A stretch of DNA of 64,000 nt from Dipteris shenzhenensis (taxonomy: Eukaryota; Polypodiophyta; Polypodiopsida; Gleicheniales): assembly GCA_047967505.1 (NCBI GenBank), contig CM106539.1. One strand, 5' to 3'. This document shows, piece after piece, positions 23,176-33,840 of the stretch. Below the pieces are notes generated by a model that had not been told where the DNA came from, did no database searches, and saw only the letters and a program-made list of their open reading frames with translations. Position 1 is the first letter of the stretch; every line of letters starts with the position of its first letter. The position numbers and the translations under genes were made by a program.

Positions 23176-24783
23176 TGTGATGGAATGTAATGTTTAGTCC
23201 TTCTTCCATTCTCCATAATCATTATCTGAGAAAGGCCTACTTCATGATGTTGATCTTGAGGGAAGCTGTTGAGGATTCATCTCTACATCGGGTGACCATA
23301 TGTGCATAGCACTAACACACAAGATTGCCAAAATGCACAAGGGTTGGAAACTCTAACACTAACCCTAAAGGGGTTTACTGCCAATGGGGTCCTAGCCTGG
23401 TGGTTAAGGTGGGTGGGTGGGTGTGTGCGTGAGTTCAACCCCTAGCAAGGCCCTGGAGGCACTACAATACCCCCCCAAAAAAAAACTAAAGGGGTTTGTT
23501 AAATGTTCATTTTTTCAACTAATACTAGTGTACAATTAGTCATTTGTGGTGTGCTCTCTAGCAGTACCCTCTCTCCTTATCTCGCTCTTCTCCTCTCTCT
23601 ATATATATTTGTTCAAGAGGGGAACCAATAAATAATATATATGCTTAGTAGCTATTGCACTTGAATGATTTTAGGACAATGGATATTATTGGATTGTTAT
23701 TATTGCATCTTTTTTTGTATCTTTTCTAAATTGAAGATGTTATCTTAATGTGTGGAGTAAATTTTGATTTGGAGTGTGGACTCTTGAAGTTGCATTGTTT
23801 TTTAATTTTGGATATGTTAATTTAACTAGGTATCTTTAGTACATTGACATTGCCTTTGCACGTACTTAGCTTGTTATAAAACATTTTCATTTGGAACTAG
23901 TCTCTTCTAACTTAGGATAATTTTTTCTTTTGTGGCCTTTTTGTTAGATGCTATTGGGTCTGCATATAGTCATTCTTAGGTCACGTGAGTACAACACCTA
24001 ATCACACGAGACCTCAATTTGTTTTTAAAGTACTTAACAAGGAAGACCCCTAGGATAGTTGGGCATCTCTTAGCCATCCTTGAAACTAAACAGCAATAAT
24101 AATAGCCCCTAGCAAGCTAAGACGATTAACCTACCAACTATCAGGTAGCCCAGATGATTGAGCTACTAGCTGCCAAGTAGCCATGTCTAGAGGGATCCAA
24201 CCCTCCCCTATAAGATAGCCCCTCTCCCACTTGATGCCCATCACTTGGTGGTGTTCTTTGAGCCACTACCCACAACCGCATAGCCTACCACCAAGCTTCC
24301 AATTATACATTGGCTTAGGCCAGTATGTGGGACTAGTCATTACACTATCCCTCTTGGGTTGCTAAATTTTTCAATGACCAGTCGCCTCTCTTCTAAAGAG
24401 CTACCACTCTTGCAAGTTTAAGGGTGGCAATCTTGTTGTGTCTAGCACTTTAATGCAACATTGTCAGCAAGTATTCATATGATGAGTAGTATGCTACTAA
24501 ACTTGAATCCTTTTGTTTATACAATAGAAATTATTAGATGTTATTGTGGCTTTTCATAGTATTTTTAGATCTTACCAAGTTGAAGATATTATCTTGATGT
24601 GTGGACTAAATTGTGATTTAGAGTGTGGAGTCTCAAAATCGCTGTGTTTTTCAATTTTAGATAAATGTTAATTTAACTTGGTGCCTTTGTGACTACTTAG
24701 CTTACTATAAATTTATAGCATTTTCACTTTGGAATAGTTTCTTCTTACTTAGTAGAATATTTCTTCTCTCTTTCACATGGGAT
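23176..24783 (+). repeat. P1 3' LTR-like region and flank, duplicated at 49.2-50.7 kb
   Basis: After the polypurine AAAGGGG the sequence starts TGTGATGGAATGTAATG, as expected for a copia 3' LTR. Its right end is not clear. A TATATATA run lies near 23.6 kb. The whole stretch recurs at 49.2-50738 with few mismatches and the same SINE. Homology ends at 24783/50738, where P1 joins a truncated minus-strand copia. No gene is seen in 23.5-24.78 kb. Confidence 0.65.
23377..23485 (+). mobile_element. tRNA-derived SINE
   Basis: A 109-bp element with an internal RNA polymerase III promoter: A box TAGCCTGGTGG at about 23393 and B box GAGTTCAACCC at about 23431. It ends in an A tail after CCCCCC. It is flanked by a 12-bp direct repeat CTAAAGGGGTTT (23365-23376 and 23486-23497), a target-site duplication typical of LINE-mediated insertion. 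It sits in the 3' LTR-like region of P1, and the same insertion is present in P2. Confidence 0.85.
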
Positions 24784-25141
24784 GCATCACATAGTCTACC
24801 CCTGGAACAAACCTATCAGGTGGTCTAGATACTCTAGATGATCTTCTCAAGAGCATTTCAGCTTGCTGTCCCACCTGCATATCAATTACATTTAGCTCAT
24901 CATTTCCACCAATAGATGATCCATCATCTACCCTTGATTGTATACCTGTGGGAGTACTTGGTGGTACCATTTCTTGCACATTTGGTGCATGGACAGCTTG
25001 CTGTCTATCAACATATGCAGGTGGATTCACATCTTGGAAAGTGATTCTCCTCATTTCCACATCCCTGATGGGTGCCTTATGCATCTTCTTCTCATTGAAG
25101 ACCACATCATGGCTACATATGATCTTCTTTGCTTCTGGATC

Positions 25142-25777
25142 CTAGAGACGATAGCCCATCTCTCCACTTTCACCATAACCCAGAAAGATGCATTTCCTAG
25201 ACTTAGGATCTAGCTTTTTTCGAAGCTCTTTTGGCACATGTGCATATGCCTCACACCCAAATATACGCAAATGAGAGTAAGAGGGCTTCTTGCCACTCCA
25301 TGCCTCTTCAGGAATACCACCATCCAAACTCTTACTAGGTAATCTATTGATCACATGCACTGCAGTCTTCATTGCCTCAGCCCAAAAACCACCAGAAAGA
25401 CTTGCATTGGAAAGCATGCATTGCAACCTTTCTTGAATGGTACGGTTCATCTTTTCTGCAACTGGATTTTGCTCTGGAGTACGAGGGGATGTGAGCTCCC
25501 TCTTAATCCCACGTGTATCACAGAAATGCTGAAAGTCATGAGAGAGATACTCTCCACCATTGTTAGTCCGTAGGCATTTAAGCGTTCTACCTAACTGATT
25601 CTCAACCAAGGCCAGCCATTTCTGAAATACCTGGAACACATCACTCTTTCGAGCTATAGCATAAGCCCACACTTTCCTAGTTGCATCATCAATGAATGTC
25701 ACATAGTATTCAGCCCCGCCTAATGACCGTGTACATGGGACCACATATGTCTGAATGCACCAAATCAAGCATTTCAA
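25142..25777 (-). pseudogene. Copia A integrase core fragment
   Basis: This continues the polyprotein after a frameshift. EYYVTFIDDATRKVWAYAI, CLRTNNGGEYLS and TPEQNPVAEKMNRT are the integrase core motifs. The second catalytic Asp (normally TDNGGE) is Asn here; the final Glu is kept. HLRIFGCEAYAHVPKELR and KCIFLGYGE follow. The frame ends at a TAG at 25142-25144, after which the same frame continues with the linker region to the truncation. Frameshift, stop and lost Asp show the element is dead. Confidence 0.88.
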
Positions 25778-27281
25778 ACTCTTTCTTTCCCCTTATTTTA
25801 TGGGCTGATTTAGTCTGCTTCCCATAGAGACAATGCTCACAAAATTCAAAATCAGAGAAACTCAAATGCGGTACATAACCCAAATGGCATAAGAGTTTCA
25901 TTCCATTCTGGCTCATGTGCCCCAACCTGCAATGCCACAAAGAAGTGCTTGGCTGCTCGGTTATTGCAACAACATGATCAAATACCCCTGATACATGTAA
26001 GGGATACAAAGTCCCACACTTGGCACCCCTGGCCAAAAGCATAGAGCCCTTTTGAATTTTCCAACTCTGAAAGCCAAAAGTGGTGTGAAAACCAGCATCA
26101 TCTAGCTGACCCACTGAAATAAGACTCTTGGTCAGCTTAGGCACATGTCTCACATGTTTCAAAACAAATGTAGACCCATTTGCAAAAGAAAACTTTATGT
26201 CACCTGCTCCCACTATGTCACATGCATAGTCATTTCCAAGATGCACACAACCTGTCTTTCCACTGTCATAAGTGGAGAACCATTCCCTATGGGGAAAAAC
26301 ATGGAATGAAGCACCAGAATCCAAAATCCAATCCTGGGAATATGCATCATCTGAAGTGGTAAGCAACTCTGCAGATAAACTAGACATGAAGAGAACGTCA
26401 TTGTCACCATCATGTGTGACTGCATTGATCTCCTCGATCTTCACTTTTCCTTTGTCCTCCCTTGGACTCTCTTCCTTTTGATTTGCACCCCAATTTGCTT
26501 TCTTTTTCTTATCCTTTTGCTCTCTTTTCAGCTTGTAGCAATCCTTTTTCATATGGCCCTTCTTGCCACAGTGGTAACACTCAATGTTCCGTGCCCTAGA
26601 TTTGCTACGAGACTTCCCTCTTTCTTGGGACTTCCCCTTGAACTGTGATCTGCCCCTTTGCACATTTAAGGCTGCATCCTGCTTGTTGCCGTCCATAGAC
26701 TTCCGTCTAATCTCCTCGGCCAACAAGCTACCCACAATATCATCAAATTTTAGTACTCCACCAGGTGCAGAGTTACTAACAGCTGTACGGAAGGTATCCC
26801 ATGAGGATGGCAATGAACATAAGAGAAATATTGCCTTAGTCTCCACATCAAAATTCATCTTCTGAGCCTGAAGCTGGCTGAAAATAATATTGAATTCATT
26901 CAAGTGAGAAGCAATGGAGACCCCTTCCTTCATCTGCAGCTCAAACAACCTCTTCATGAGGTAAACTTTATTAGAGGCAGTTTCCTTCTCATAAGTGGCA
27001 CACAGTTTCTTCCACAAATCTTCTGTAGTCTGCTCATTTACTACTGTGAAATAAACTGACTCTGCAAGATGAAGTCTAATAGTAGACTTTGCTAATGCAT
27101 CCAGCTCATTCCAATCATCCTCAGACATATTTGCAGGCTTAGCTTCAATCCCTGCCAAGGGTTTAATCTGCTTCTTTTGAATAAGCACATCCCTTATTTG
27201 TTCTTTCCACAAAGAAAAGTTTGTCCCATCAAACTTTTTAATGCTGAAAAACTCCTTTTCGGACATGGAAGAGGATGCCAT
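25710..27281 (-). pseudogene. Copia A gag-protease-pre-integrase frame
   Basis: An open frame of over 520 residues from the ATG at 27281. It starts with UBN2-type gag (KKFDGTNFSLWKEQIRDVLI), then a Lys/Arg/Ser-rich stretch, the zinc knuckle CYHCGKKGHMKKDC, protease WILDSGASFHVF with DSG intact, and GAG-pre-integrase (HCRLGHMSQNG, CEHCLYGKQ). It runs into the integrase start (LVHSDICGP) and loses frame near 25730, after which integrase continues in another frame. This is the longest intact retroelement frame in the window and suggests a fairly young insertion. Confidence 0.9.
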
Positions 27282-28693
27282 GATGCAAATAAAGCAAAAT
27301 CCCAAATGCTAGTGCCTTAAGAGAGAATCACACCAAATACCAGGTGCACCCAAATCTGTATGCAACAAAAGAGTGAAATATCACCAAAACTCAAAGCTCA
27401 AAGCATCAAAAGATGCATCTGACTCATGTGCATATACTATGCATCCATATGAGCAAATCTAGCCCAAAAGAAAATGCCAATAAGTGCTAAATGACTCAAG
27501 CACAAACACCGTCCACTGGCATATGCATCAATAATATCTCATCCAAGAGAGCATAGCACTATCAGTGCATCACCTGCAATGTGTCAAAGCTATCCCTCAG
27601 CTTAAAATAGCATCCATGTGCAAAGCGTCCATAAAAAATAGCATCCCACAAGGCAATTTGGGTTTATCAGTGCATCCAATAAGGACCGCAATGCATCCAA
27701 ATGGCCTATAAATCATCCACTGCAACCTAATGCACACCACAAATGAGCGCACACTGCTCAAACTGCAACCAGAGTGATCTGCATAAGGTATGCTCAAGAA
27801 ATTATAGTCCCACGGTAATGACCGCTACTGAAAATAGAACCTGAGATGCCTCAAAACATGGGCGCCATTGCATAATCGGACTCAGCAAGAAAATCTGCAA
27901 ATATCTCTCTTCTGCCCAGAACTCCAAAATCCCAACCGATGAGTGAGAAATGGGAGTCAACACTTATCCACTGCGATGTGGCATAAATCTAAGGTTTCAA
28001 AACCTTAGAATGAAAAATGCATAACAGAGAGACGAAATCGAATACACAGAGATCTGTAACTCTAAGAATCCTCCACCAAATCACGCAAGGACTGATAGGT
28101 AGGGGTTTTTGGGCCTCCGGAACGCTATGGGACAAATGGTTTTGGAAACCGTGGTCTCAATCACTGGGTCCAACACACAGACTGAAAAACGTTTTTGGAA
28201 ACAGAAAAGTTTGTAAACTCCACCGGAGTGTGAATGATGAGCAACATAGAAGTTTTAGAACCTCCTGAGTCCACCGGACTTGACAGATCTGCAAATGGTT
28301 GCTCCAAACTTGAGTTCCAACACCCGGGCAAAAAACGCAAAAACTGACATAGTGAGTCAGAAATCCAATGAAATGATCCCAGATTCAAGAATGAAGGTGT
28401 TTCCAAGCTCCTGAAGTAATGTGGACACCAAAAGCAAGCAATAGTTGCCTCTACAAGTCAATACGGAGTCTCTGTCATCGAACGGAACAGGGAAAAGCTC
28501 AAAAAACGACTTTTTCTTTCAAACCACTTAACAGGCTCTCAAAACCACTTCGTAAAACCAAAGTGACTTTTCCAAAGCTTCCTCCAAGGTCTTTGCACAC
28601 TCGGATGCAAGTAAAGTCACCCACGAGCTTCTCCTTCCTCCCACAGAGCTGCTGAGCTTCAAGCATTCACGCATGCTCAGCTAGATCACCCGG
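27282..28693 (-). other. Copia A untranslated leader
   Basis: About 1.4 kb between the primer-binding site and the gag ATG, with no recognisable coding domain. Open frames in it are short and overlap on both strands. Confidence 0.6.
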
Positions 28694-28705
28694 GCTCTGA
28701 TACCA
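28694..28705 (-). promoter_or_regulatory. Copia A primer-binding site
   Basis: The minus strand reads TGGTATCAGAGC, complementary to the 3' part of initiator methionine tRNA and the standard copia primer-binding site. It lies two bases inside the LTR end (28708), which fixes LTR position and element orientation. Confidence 0.92.
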
Positions 28706-28707
28706 GT

Positions 28708-28877
28708 TGAGAGTGCTCTCAACGGAAGCAAGAACGAAAGAAGGAGAGAGAGAGACAGAGAGCCTCACGTTTTAGTGGGTGCAGAACCACCCTAATCTTC
28801 TTTTTTCATTCATTTATATATGTGTTTGAGTATTGTACATAACCGGGGTAAATGCACAATGACCTTTAACCCCCACA
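28708..28877 (-). repeat. Copia A 5' LTR (170 bp)
   Basis: On the minus strand it runs from TGTGGGGGTTAAAGG to ..GCACTCTCA, with TG..CA ends and an inverted repeat GAGAGCACTCTC at its 3' end. A TATA box (TATATAAAT) lies at 28811-28820. The right boundary coincides with the point where alignment to 53.7 kb begins, so the LTR sits in the 3' flank of the EXO70 duplicate. The matching 3' LTR is missing. Confidence 0.8.
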
Positions 28878-29226
28878 GGGATCACTAAAACTTATGTGCG
28901 CGTTCTAACAATGTAAAACATGTCACTTGAACTAGATGACATCCACATGAGTTTAAAAGATTCACTTCAATTTCTCAAAATGAAAAACATAAAAGTATAC
29001 ATCTTCAAGAAGATCACTGAAAAGAGTTAATGGTGACAATGCAAGAAAATAACTCCAACTTTGATAACGTGGTATATGAGAAAATCCCTCTTACCACTGT
29101 GTTACCTGTTTTGGCCTCCATCATTATTACATAAGGGCCAAATATAATACCTCAGTGTTCATCTCCTTCAATTCATAGTTACATACTGATATAAATATGA
29201 CTGTACACAATGTACAAAGAATATTC

Positions 29227-29593
29227 TCAGTGCCATGGCTCAACCTTGGATTTCCCCTAAAAGAATTCCCCAATCATTCCTTCCAGATCTTCAGCTGTGA
29301 ACCTTATGTATTTATGAGGATTTTTACCACTCTCCATCAAAGACCTACAGCATTACAGACGAAGCATTAGGAATCATCAACAAATAAGGCATATTAATCG
29401 ACATGCATGCAGAATTATATGGCAATCTATTGTAAGGTCACTGTACCCAAAACGTTTCAAGAAGGACCGATAAGTTGGTAAAAGCACTTTTGCGATAAGC
29501 AGACGAATAGACTCCCACAGCTCAAGGTCCAGCACAAACCACTAAGATTGCCTCTGATGCAACTCCTCAAATTGCAAGTTGAAAGTCTTAAAT
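29227..29593 (-). pseudogene. EXO70 last two exons, dead duplicate
   Basis: Counterparts of exons 54266-54412 and 54046-54163 lie at 29447-29593 (147 bp) and 29227-29344 (118 bp), the same lengths with splice sites kept. Two nonsense codons break them: CAG to TAG within QSQW of the first exon, and GAG to TAG in GEFFEGK of the second. I count 8 differences in the first exon and 2 in the second against the live gene. Nine of the ten are G:C in the live gene and A:T here, transitions in CG, CHG and CHH contexts; the tenth is a transversion. Without upstream exons it cannot encode an exocyst subunit. Confidence 0.93.
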
Positions 29594-29676
29594 CTAGTTA
29601 TAGAGAAATGATTCACCTTAACATGTTAAATCTCAACTTACAGGAGTCTCACCAAGCTGTGAGAATTATCTCTTGT

Positions 29677-30121
29677 CCCGGGGGATTCACAGGGGGAAAC
29701 TTATGATATCACGTGAGTGTACAATAGGGGGCTTTTTTGAAATGAGGCATAAGCTTATACATTAGGGGTGGGGGCCGTTTTTTTTCCCCAATATTGAATT
29801 TAAGCTAGGGGGACCATGTCATATTTAAGAAGGGGGGACATAATATAGGTCACCTTGGGCAACTAGTCCAAACAAGTTTGATTTTGTGTATGGTTTTAAA
29901 TAGTCATAGGGAAAGTAACCTGAATTTGCTTATTGTGTAATCTAAATGCTTGAGAGAGAATGTAGATTTAAGGAAAGGGGGGGACATAATGGAATTTTGG
30001 TGGTATCTTATAAGCTTAAATAGGGGTGTTTTATCATCCTACATGGATCTTAAATAGGGGGTTTCTTGAAGTTCATGCACGCAGGTGACGTCCCCCTTTA
30101 ATGAAGAGTGAATCCCCCGGG
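29677..30121. mobile_element. 445-bp MITE with 14-bp TIRs and 8-bp TSD
   Basis: Perfect 14-bp terminal inverted repeats CCCGGGGGATTCAC (29677-29690) and GTGAATCCCCCGGG (30108-30121) are flanked by an 8-bp duplication TCTCTTGT (29669-29676 and 30122-30129). The paralogous site near 54488 has one uninterrupted TCTCTTGT, so this is a clean insertion against an empty site. The interior is non-coding and has several AGGGGG clusters. An 8-bp duplication suits the hAT superfamily, though the TIR sequence is not a standard hAT one. Confidence 0.9.
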
Positions 30122-32215
30122 TCTCTTGTTAAGAAGATAATGCAAAAAGAAAAAGCAAATGTTCACCCAAGAAGGGATGCACATGAAATTCAGAACTAAG
30201 ATACATTGGATTGCAAAATTAGCTAGGCATGCATTTCACATCAAGTCTGGTAAATGTTACACCAACACCTCTAGTCAGGACAAGAAAGTGGTAGAGATTT
30301 GAAAACTTTGATTGGTGGCAAGGCCGAATGTGAATACGCTCACCACAAATAAGATCCGAATTTGCCAGGCATCCATTTCACATCCGGTCCTTTTCAGGTG
30401 TCATAAAGGTAGGTGACTCCTCGCCAGCACCATAGGACAGGACAAGTGGCAGAATTTTTGTAAACTTGACTGGTGAAAGACCCGACTAAATCCTATCAAG
30501 AGATGAGAGGTGTCTAGACTTCCCATTCAGTAGACAGACAAGTGTAGGATGTGTCACATTTGTGTATGAATGTTCTCACAGATCCTTCCCATGAAGGAAA
30601 CAGCATCTTGCAGATTACTCATACAAACAAAACAGATTATGTGAACCATCATATTTTAGCATAGCAGGGATGGGCTTTCTTTGCACGACTGGTATCTTTT
30701 TGTATCAAATAAAATATGCTATGTAATCACAAATATAAGAGCACTCACATGTAGGAGGTAGGAGCACTGATAGGCGCACATGTAGCTAGCATGGATAGGG
30801 TAGAGGATAGTAGCTAGAGAATATTATGACATTGGTCCTCTATATTTTTTTTGGGATGATTTTTGTATTGAACATATATTTTGAAAATAACTATGCACTG
30901 TTGCTATTGTGTTTCCTCCTTTGGCACACCATGTGAACCTATCTCACTTTCTTCAATTACAAACTTGCTTTTCACAAACTTTTACTTTCAAACATTCCAA
31001 AAACTTTGCTCTAATACCAATATTTATATCCAGGACTTCAAGCGTAATGGGCCAGCTTTTATGCATCCACTAAGCACTCTTCTAAGCACTAAGATTGCAT
31101 TCAAAGTATGCTAAAACTCACATAAGGATCACTTGCATCAAGGCAAATTCATTTGCCAAGATACCCCTCTAAACTCTTCTGTTCACTATATGAAGAACCC
31201 TGATTACAGGAAATGATGACAAGAACATTGCGACCAAATTGTTGATTGGATGACTTGATCTTGCACTAGCACATGGAAGGGATGATGGAGGGAGTGGTCA
31301 ATAAGGCACCGAAGAAAGACTAGTGCTTTCTTAAAAGACTACAGATAAGGAGCACTTTGCACGACCACAGTCGGAAAGAGTGGGCCACAAGGAAAAGGAA
31401 AAAGGAATGGTCCTTATTGATGATGTAAAAAGCACCAACCCACAACTAGACTTTTGCATGGAAAGAAAGGGACGAGAAGTGAAAGAAGTGAAGACCAGCT
31501 TTCAGTTGATCATCCATAAGTAGAGGCAGCCATCTCATTTTCAATCATCTCCTTGCTCGGCTCAAGTTTAAGAGAGTAGTTGATCAAGGTTTATGAGCTT
31601 TGGGCTCATCTCATTTTCATTGTTGTAAGGGATACGAGTCCTTGTGTATGCTTGCAGTGGGGGCAAGCTTGTTGTGAGTCTCATAATGGTTTAGAAGCTG
31701 TTGTACTTTGGGCTATGAGAATAGTTAGCTCATATTGGTGTGTTGGATGGGCTCGTGTGTATGCGAAATAGAACTCATAAAAGCTCAGAATCTTCATCTA
31801 TTATAAGGTCATGGGTTTTCTTCAACCGGCAACAGAGTCTCAGAGTCGTCACCATCATCTTTGAGGCAGTGACTGGCTTCAAGGAATTGCTAGAGCGCTT
31901 TCTAGATAAGTGAAGCGGTATATATTGGTTCAGGTGTGCTCATGGGCTTTGCCTTAGTTTATGGAAGGCATGCTTGGTGAAACAACTCAGTTGTTCATGA
32001 GGAGTAAGGCTCTTGTCAAGAAGTTACAAAAGCAAATGGGTAGCTTGTAAGCATAAGCAAGGTCCAGGGTTCCATCTGAGTTCCAGGGCATCCAGTTAAT
32101 ATTATTGGCAAGCAAGGTTCTATCTAATCCTACAGGGGCTTCTATCTACGAGTTCATGGTTGCTTGAAGGTTGTGATCTCTATGCATTTCATTGTTGTAT
32201 TTTCTACAATTATTG

Positions 32216-33640
32216 GTGCCTATCAATATATGGTATTTTATAGTGTTTCCCAGTCATGGTGTTTTGAGTTCATCTTGGGATTGTGTCTCCTCTCGATGTG
32301 TTTGCAAACGTGACTGTTCATCTAGCTACAAAGGCATTTCAATGTAGCTCTGCCAGTCTCATCAGCGGCCATGTAACAAACTCTTTTAGGGTTTATATGA
32401 ATGCTCTTGCTTTGACTCTGGCATTGACTTTTCCTCAATAAACACTTTCACAGGGCTTCTCCTATCATTACTAAAAACTGGAAATGGGGCATGAAAGTGG
32501 CTGGCCTGTGTGTTGTTGAAAATGAGGTTTTGACATGTGCCATAACTTATTCCCCTTGACTAGGGCATGGAAGCCGTTGGCTTATGTTTCCTTGTCAACA
32601 AGGTTTGATATGTGCAATTCCTTCTTCCCTTGGGCCCAAATAAATATATTATGTTTTTCTCATCCCAACAGATAGGTCTCCAGAAAACAACCACAAACAA
32701 TGGAAATAAGTCAAGATAAAGGAAAACCTTTATGGCCGCTTGTTACCCTTCACCAACACATAGCAAGTAGTCTAAAAATAATATTCTCATTCACTTGGAT
32801 AGGAATGTACCCAAATAGTCAAGGACAGACATAACTAATGTAACCTAGGGTATGTATTTACCTACCAAGATGGCAAGGTTAAGGATTTCATTCCATCACT
32901 ATATTCAAGGTTTGTACCCCCAATTCAATCTGATATTTATAAGATCTTGATGGGCTCATGCACAATACAAGCATTGATATCTACAGCCTAAAAGCTTGAT
33001 CCTGCCCTTGAATAGGCTCTTGCCATAAAAGAAGCCCTAAAAGAAACCTCGGCCAAGAGGTTGTTGATGGTACATAGCACTAACATTACTATGAATTTGA
33101 AAAAGTTAAAGGTCTTTGAAAGTGATGCAGTTCCAAGCCAACTCGACAAATTGCAGAAAGTTTGACCACAGGAAGCGATCCAAAGTTTGCACATTTCCTA
33201 TGGAGAAGAGATGCCATGTGCTCGAGCCATAGCAAGAACCTAGTATACCATACAGCCTCAAAAGAGGCATACACCAAACTGTTGAAGAATAGGAGGGAAT
33301 GAATCACCCAAACCTCCACCTAAGATCTCTCCAACTCTTCCACACACTCAACTCAGATAGATGATCATAGATGCAATAAACACTCACTCAGAGATAACTT
33401 AAACGGAGAGAGAGAAAGAGTATATTCATCCACTAGAAGGTGGATAGAAACTAGCTCCAAGGGAGCAATACAAAACTCAGCGAAGTGTTGGGGAAAAACT
33501 GATGGAACTCTCTCTCACAAATTGAACCAGCTCTGAGTGCACAGCACAGCCTTGGAAGGAGGCTTTCAATCTTGCACTAGATGTTGGAATGACTGAAGGA
33601 GTGGGCCTTTTATAGGCACTACCCAGACCCTTTGGGTTAT
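32216..33640. other. No gene; possible LTR remnant
   Basis: Non-coding sequence. It may continue the ancestral EXO70 intron, since its left edge is where the live copy is interrupted by copia B. A minus-strand TATA-like CCTATAAAAGGCCC lies at about 33605-33620, and a weak primer-site-like GTTTGGTGTATGC at about 33260. No retroelement domain was recognised. Confidence 0.35.
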
Positions 33641-33644
33641 CGAC

Positions 33645-33835
33645 CAGCAGGGTCGATACCCTGTCTGGTGGTCGATCAGATGGCCTTGGAAATCTAACTA
33701 GGGTTGGCCCTGGTCAATGGCCCTGGTTGGGCTGACTTGGCCTGCCACAATCCCCTATATAAGGGTGCCCTATGCAACTAGTCTATGTAGCTGTAGGTGC
33801 CTCCAAGTGAGGCCCCCCTGTTTCCCCCTGTTTCC
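33645..33835. repeat. Copy of the copia B LTR-like sequence
   Basis: The stretch from CAGGGTCGATACCCTGTCTGGTGG through CCCTGGTTGGGCTGACTTGGCCTGCCACA and CCTATATAAGGGTGCCC to GGTGCCTCCAAG matches 60003-60170 in the same orientation, with small indels. No coding sequence is attached, so it looks like a solo or truncated LTR, or part of the segmental duplication. Confidence 0.65.
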
Positions 33836-33840
33836 TTTCC

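Larger units (their letters stand above)
24773..28877 (-). mobile_element. 3'-truncated Ty1/copia element A
   Basis: Reading down the minus strand: 5' LTR (28877-28708), primer-binding site, a leader of about 1.4 kb, gag, protease, integrase and the start of the linker towards RT. RT, RNase H and the 3' LTR are missing. Homology to copia stops at about 24783, where sequence shared with 50.7 kb begins; the last frame reads through the junction and stops at 24773. The LTR right edge (28877/28878) lies exactly where the EXO70 duplicate begins. Confidence 0.88.
28879..32215 (-). repeat. Duplicate of the EXO70 3' region (copy A)
   Basis: Three blocks match the live EXO70 locus in the same order and orientation: 28879-30227 with 53699-54593, 31707-31936 with 54594-54823, and 31937-32215 with 55707-55994. 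Copy A has an extra 1.48 kb at 30228-31706 and lacks the 0.88 kb at 54824-55706; a MITE also interrupts its first block. The copy holds the last two exons, the 3' flank and part of the preceding intron. No earlier exon was found in 32.2-37 kb. Confidence 0.88.

Noticed and set aside
23377-23485. Considered as a functional tRNA gene
   Set aside because: It has A and B boxes but no credible cloverleaf or anticodon arm, and it has an A tail and target-site duplication, so it is a SINE.
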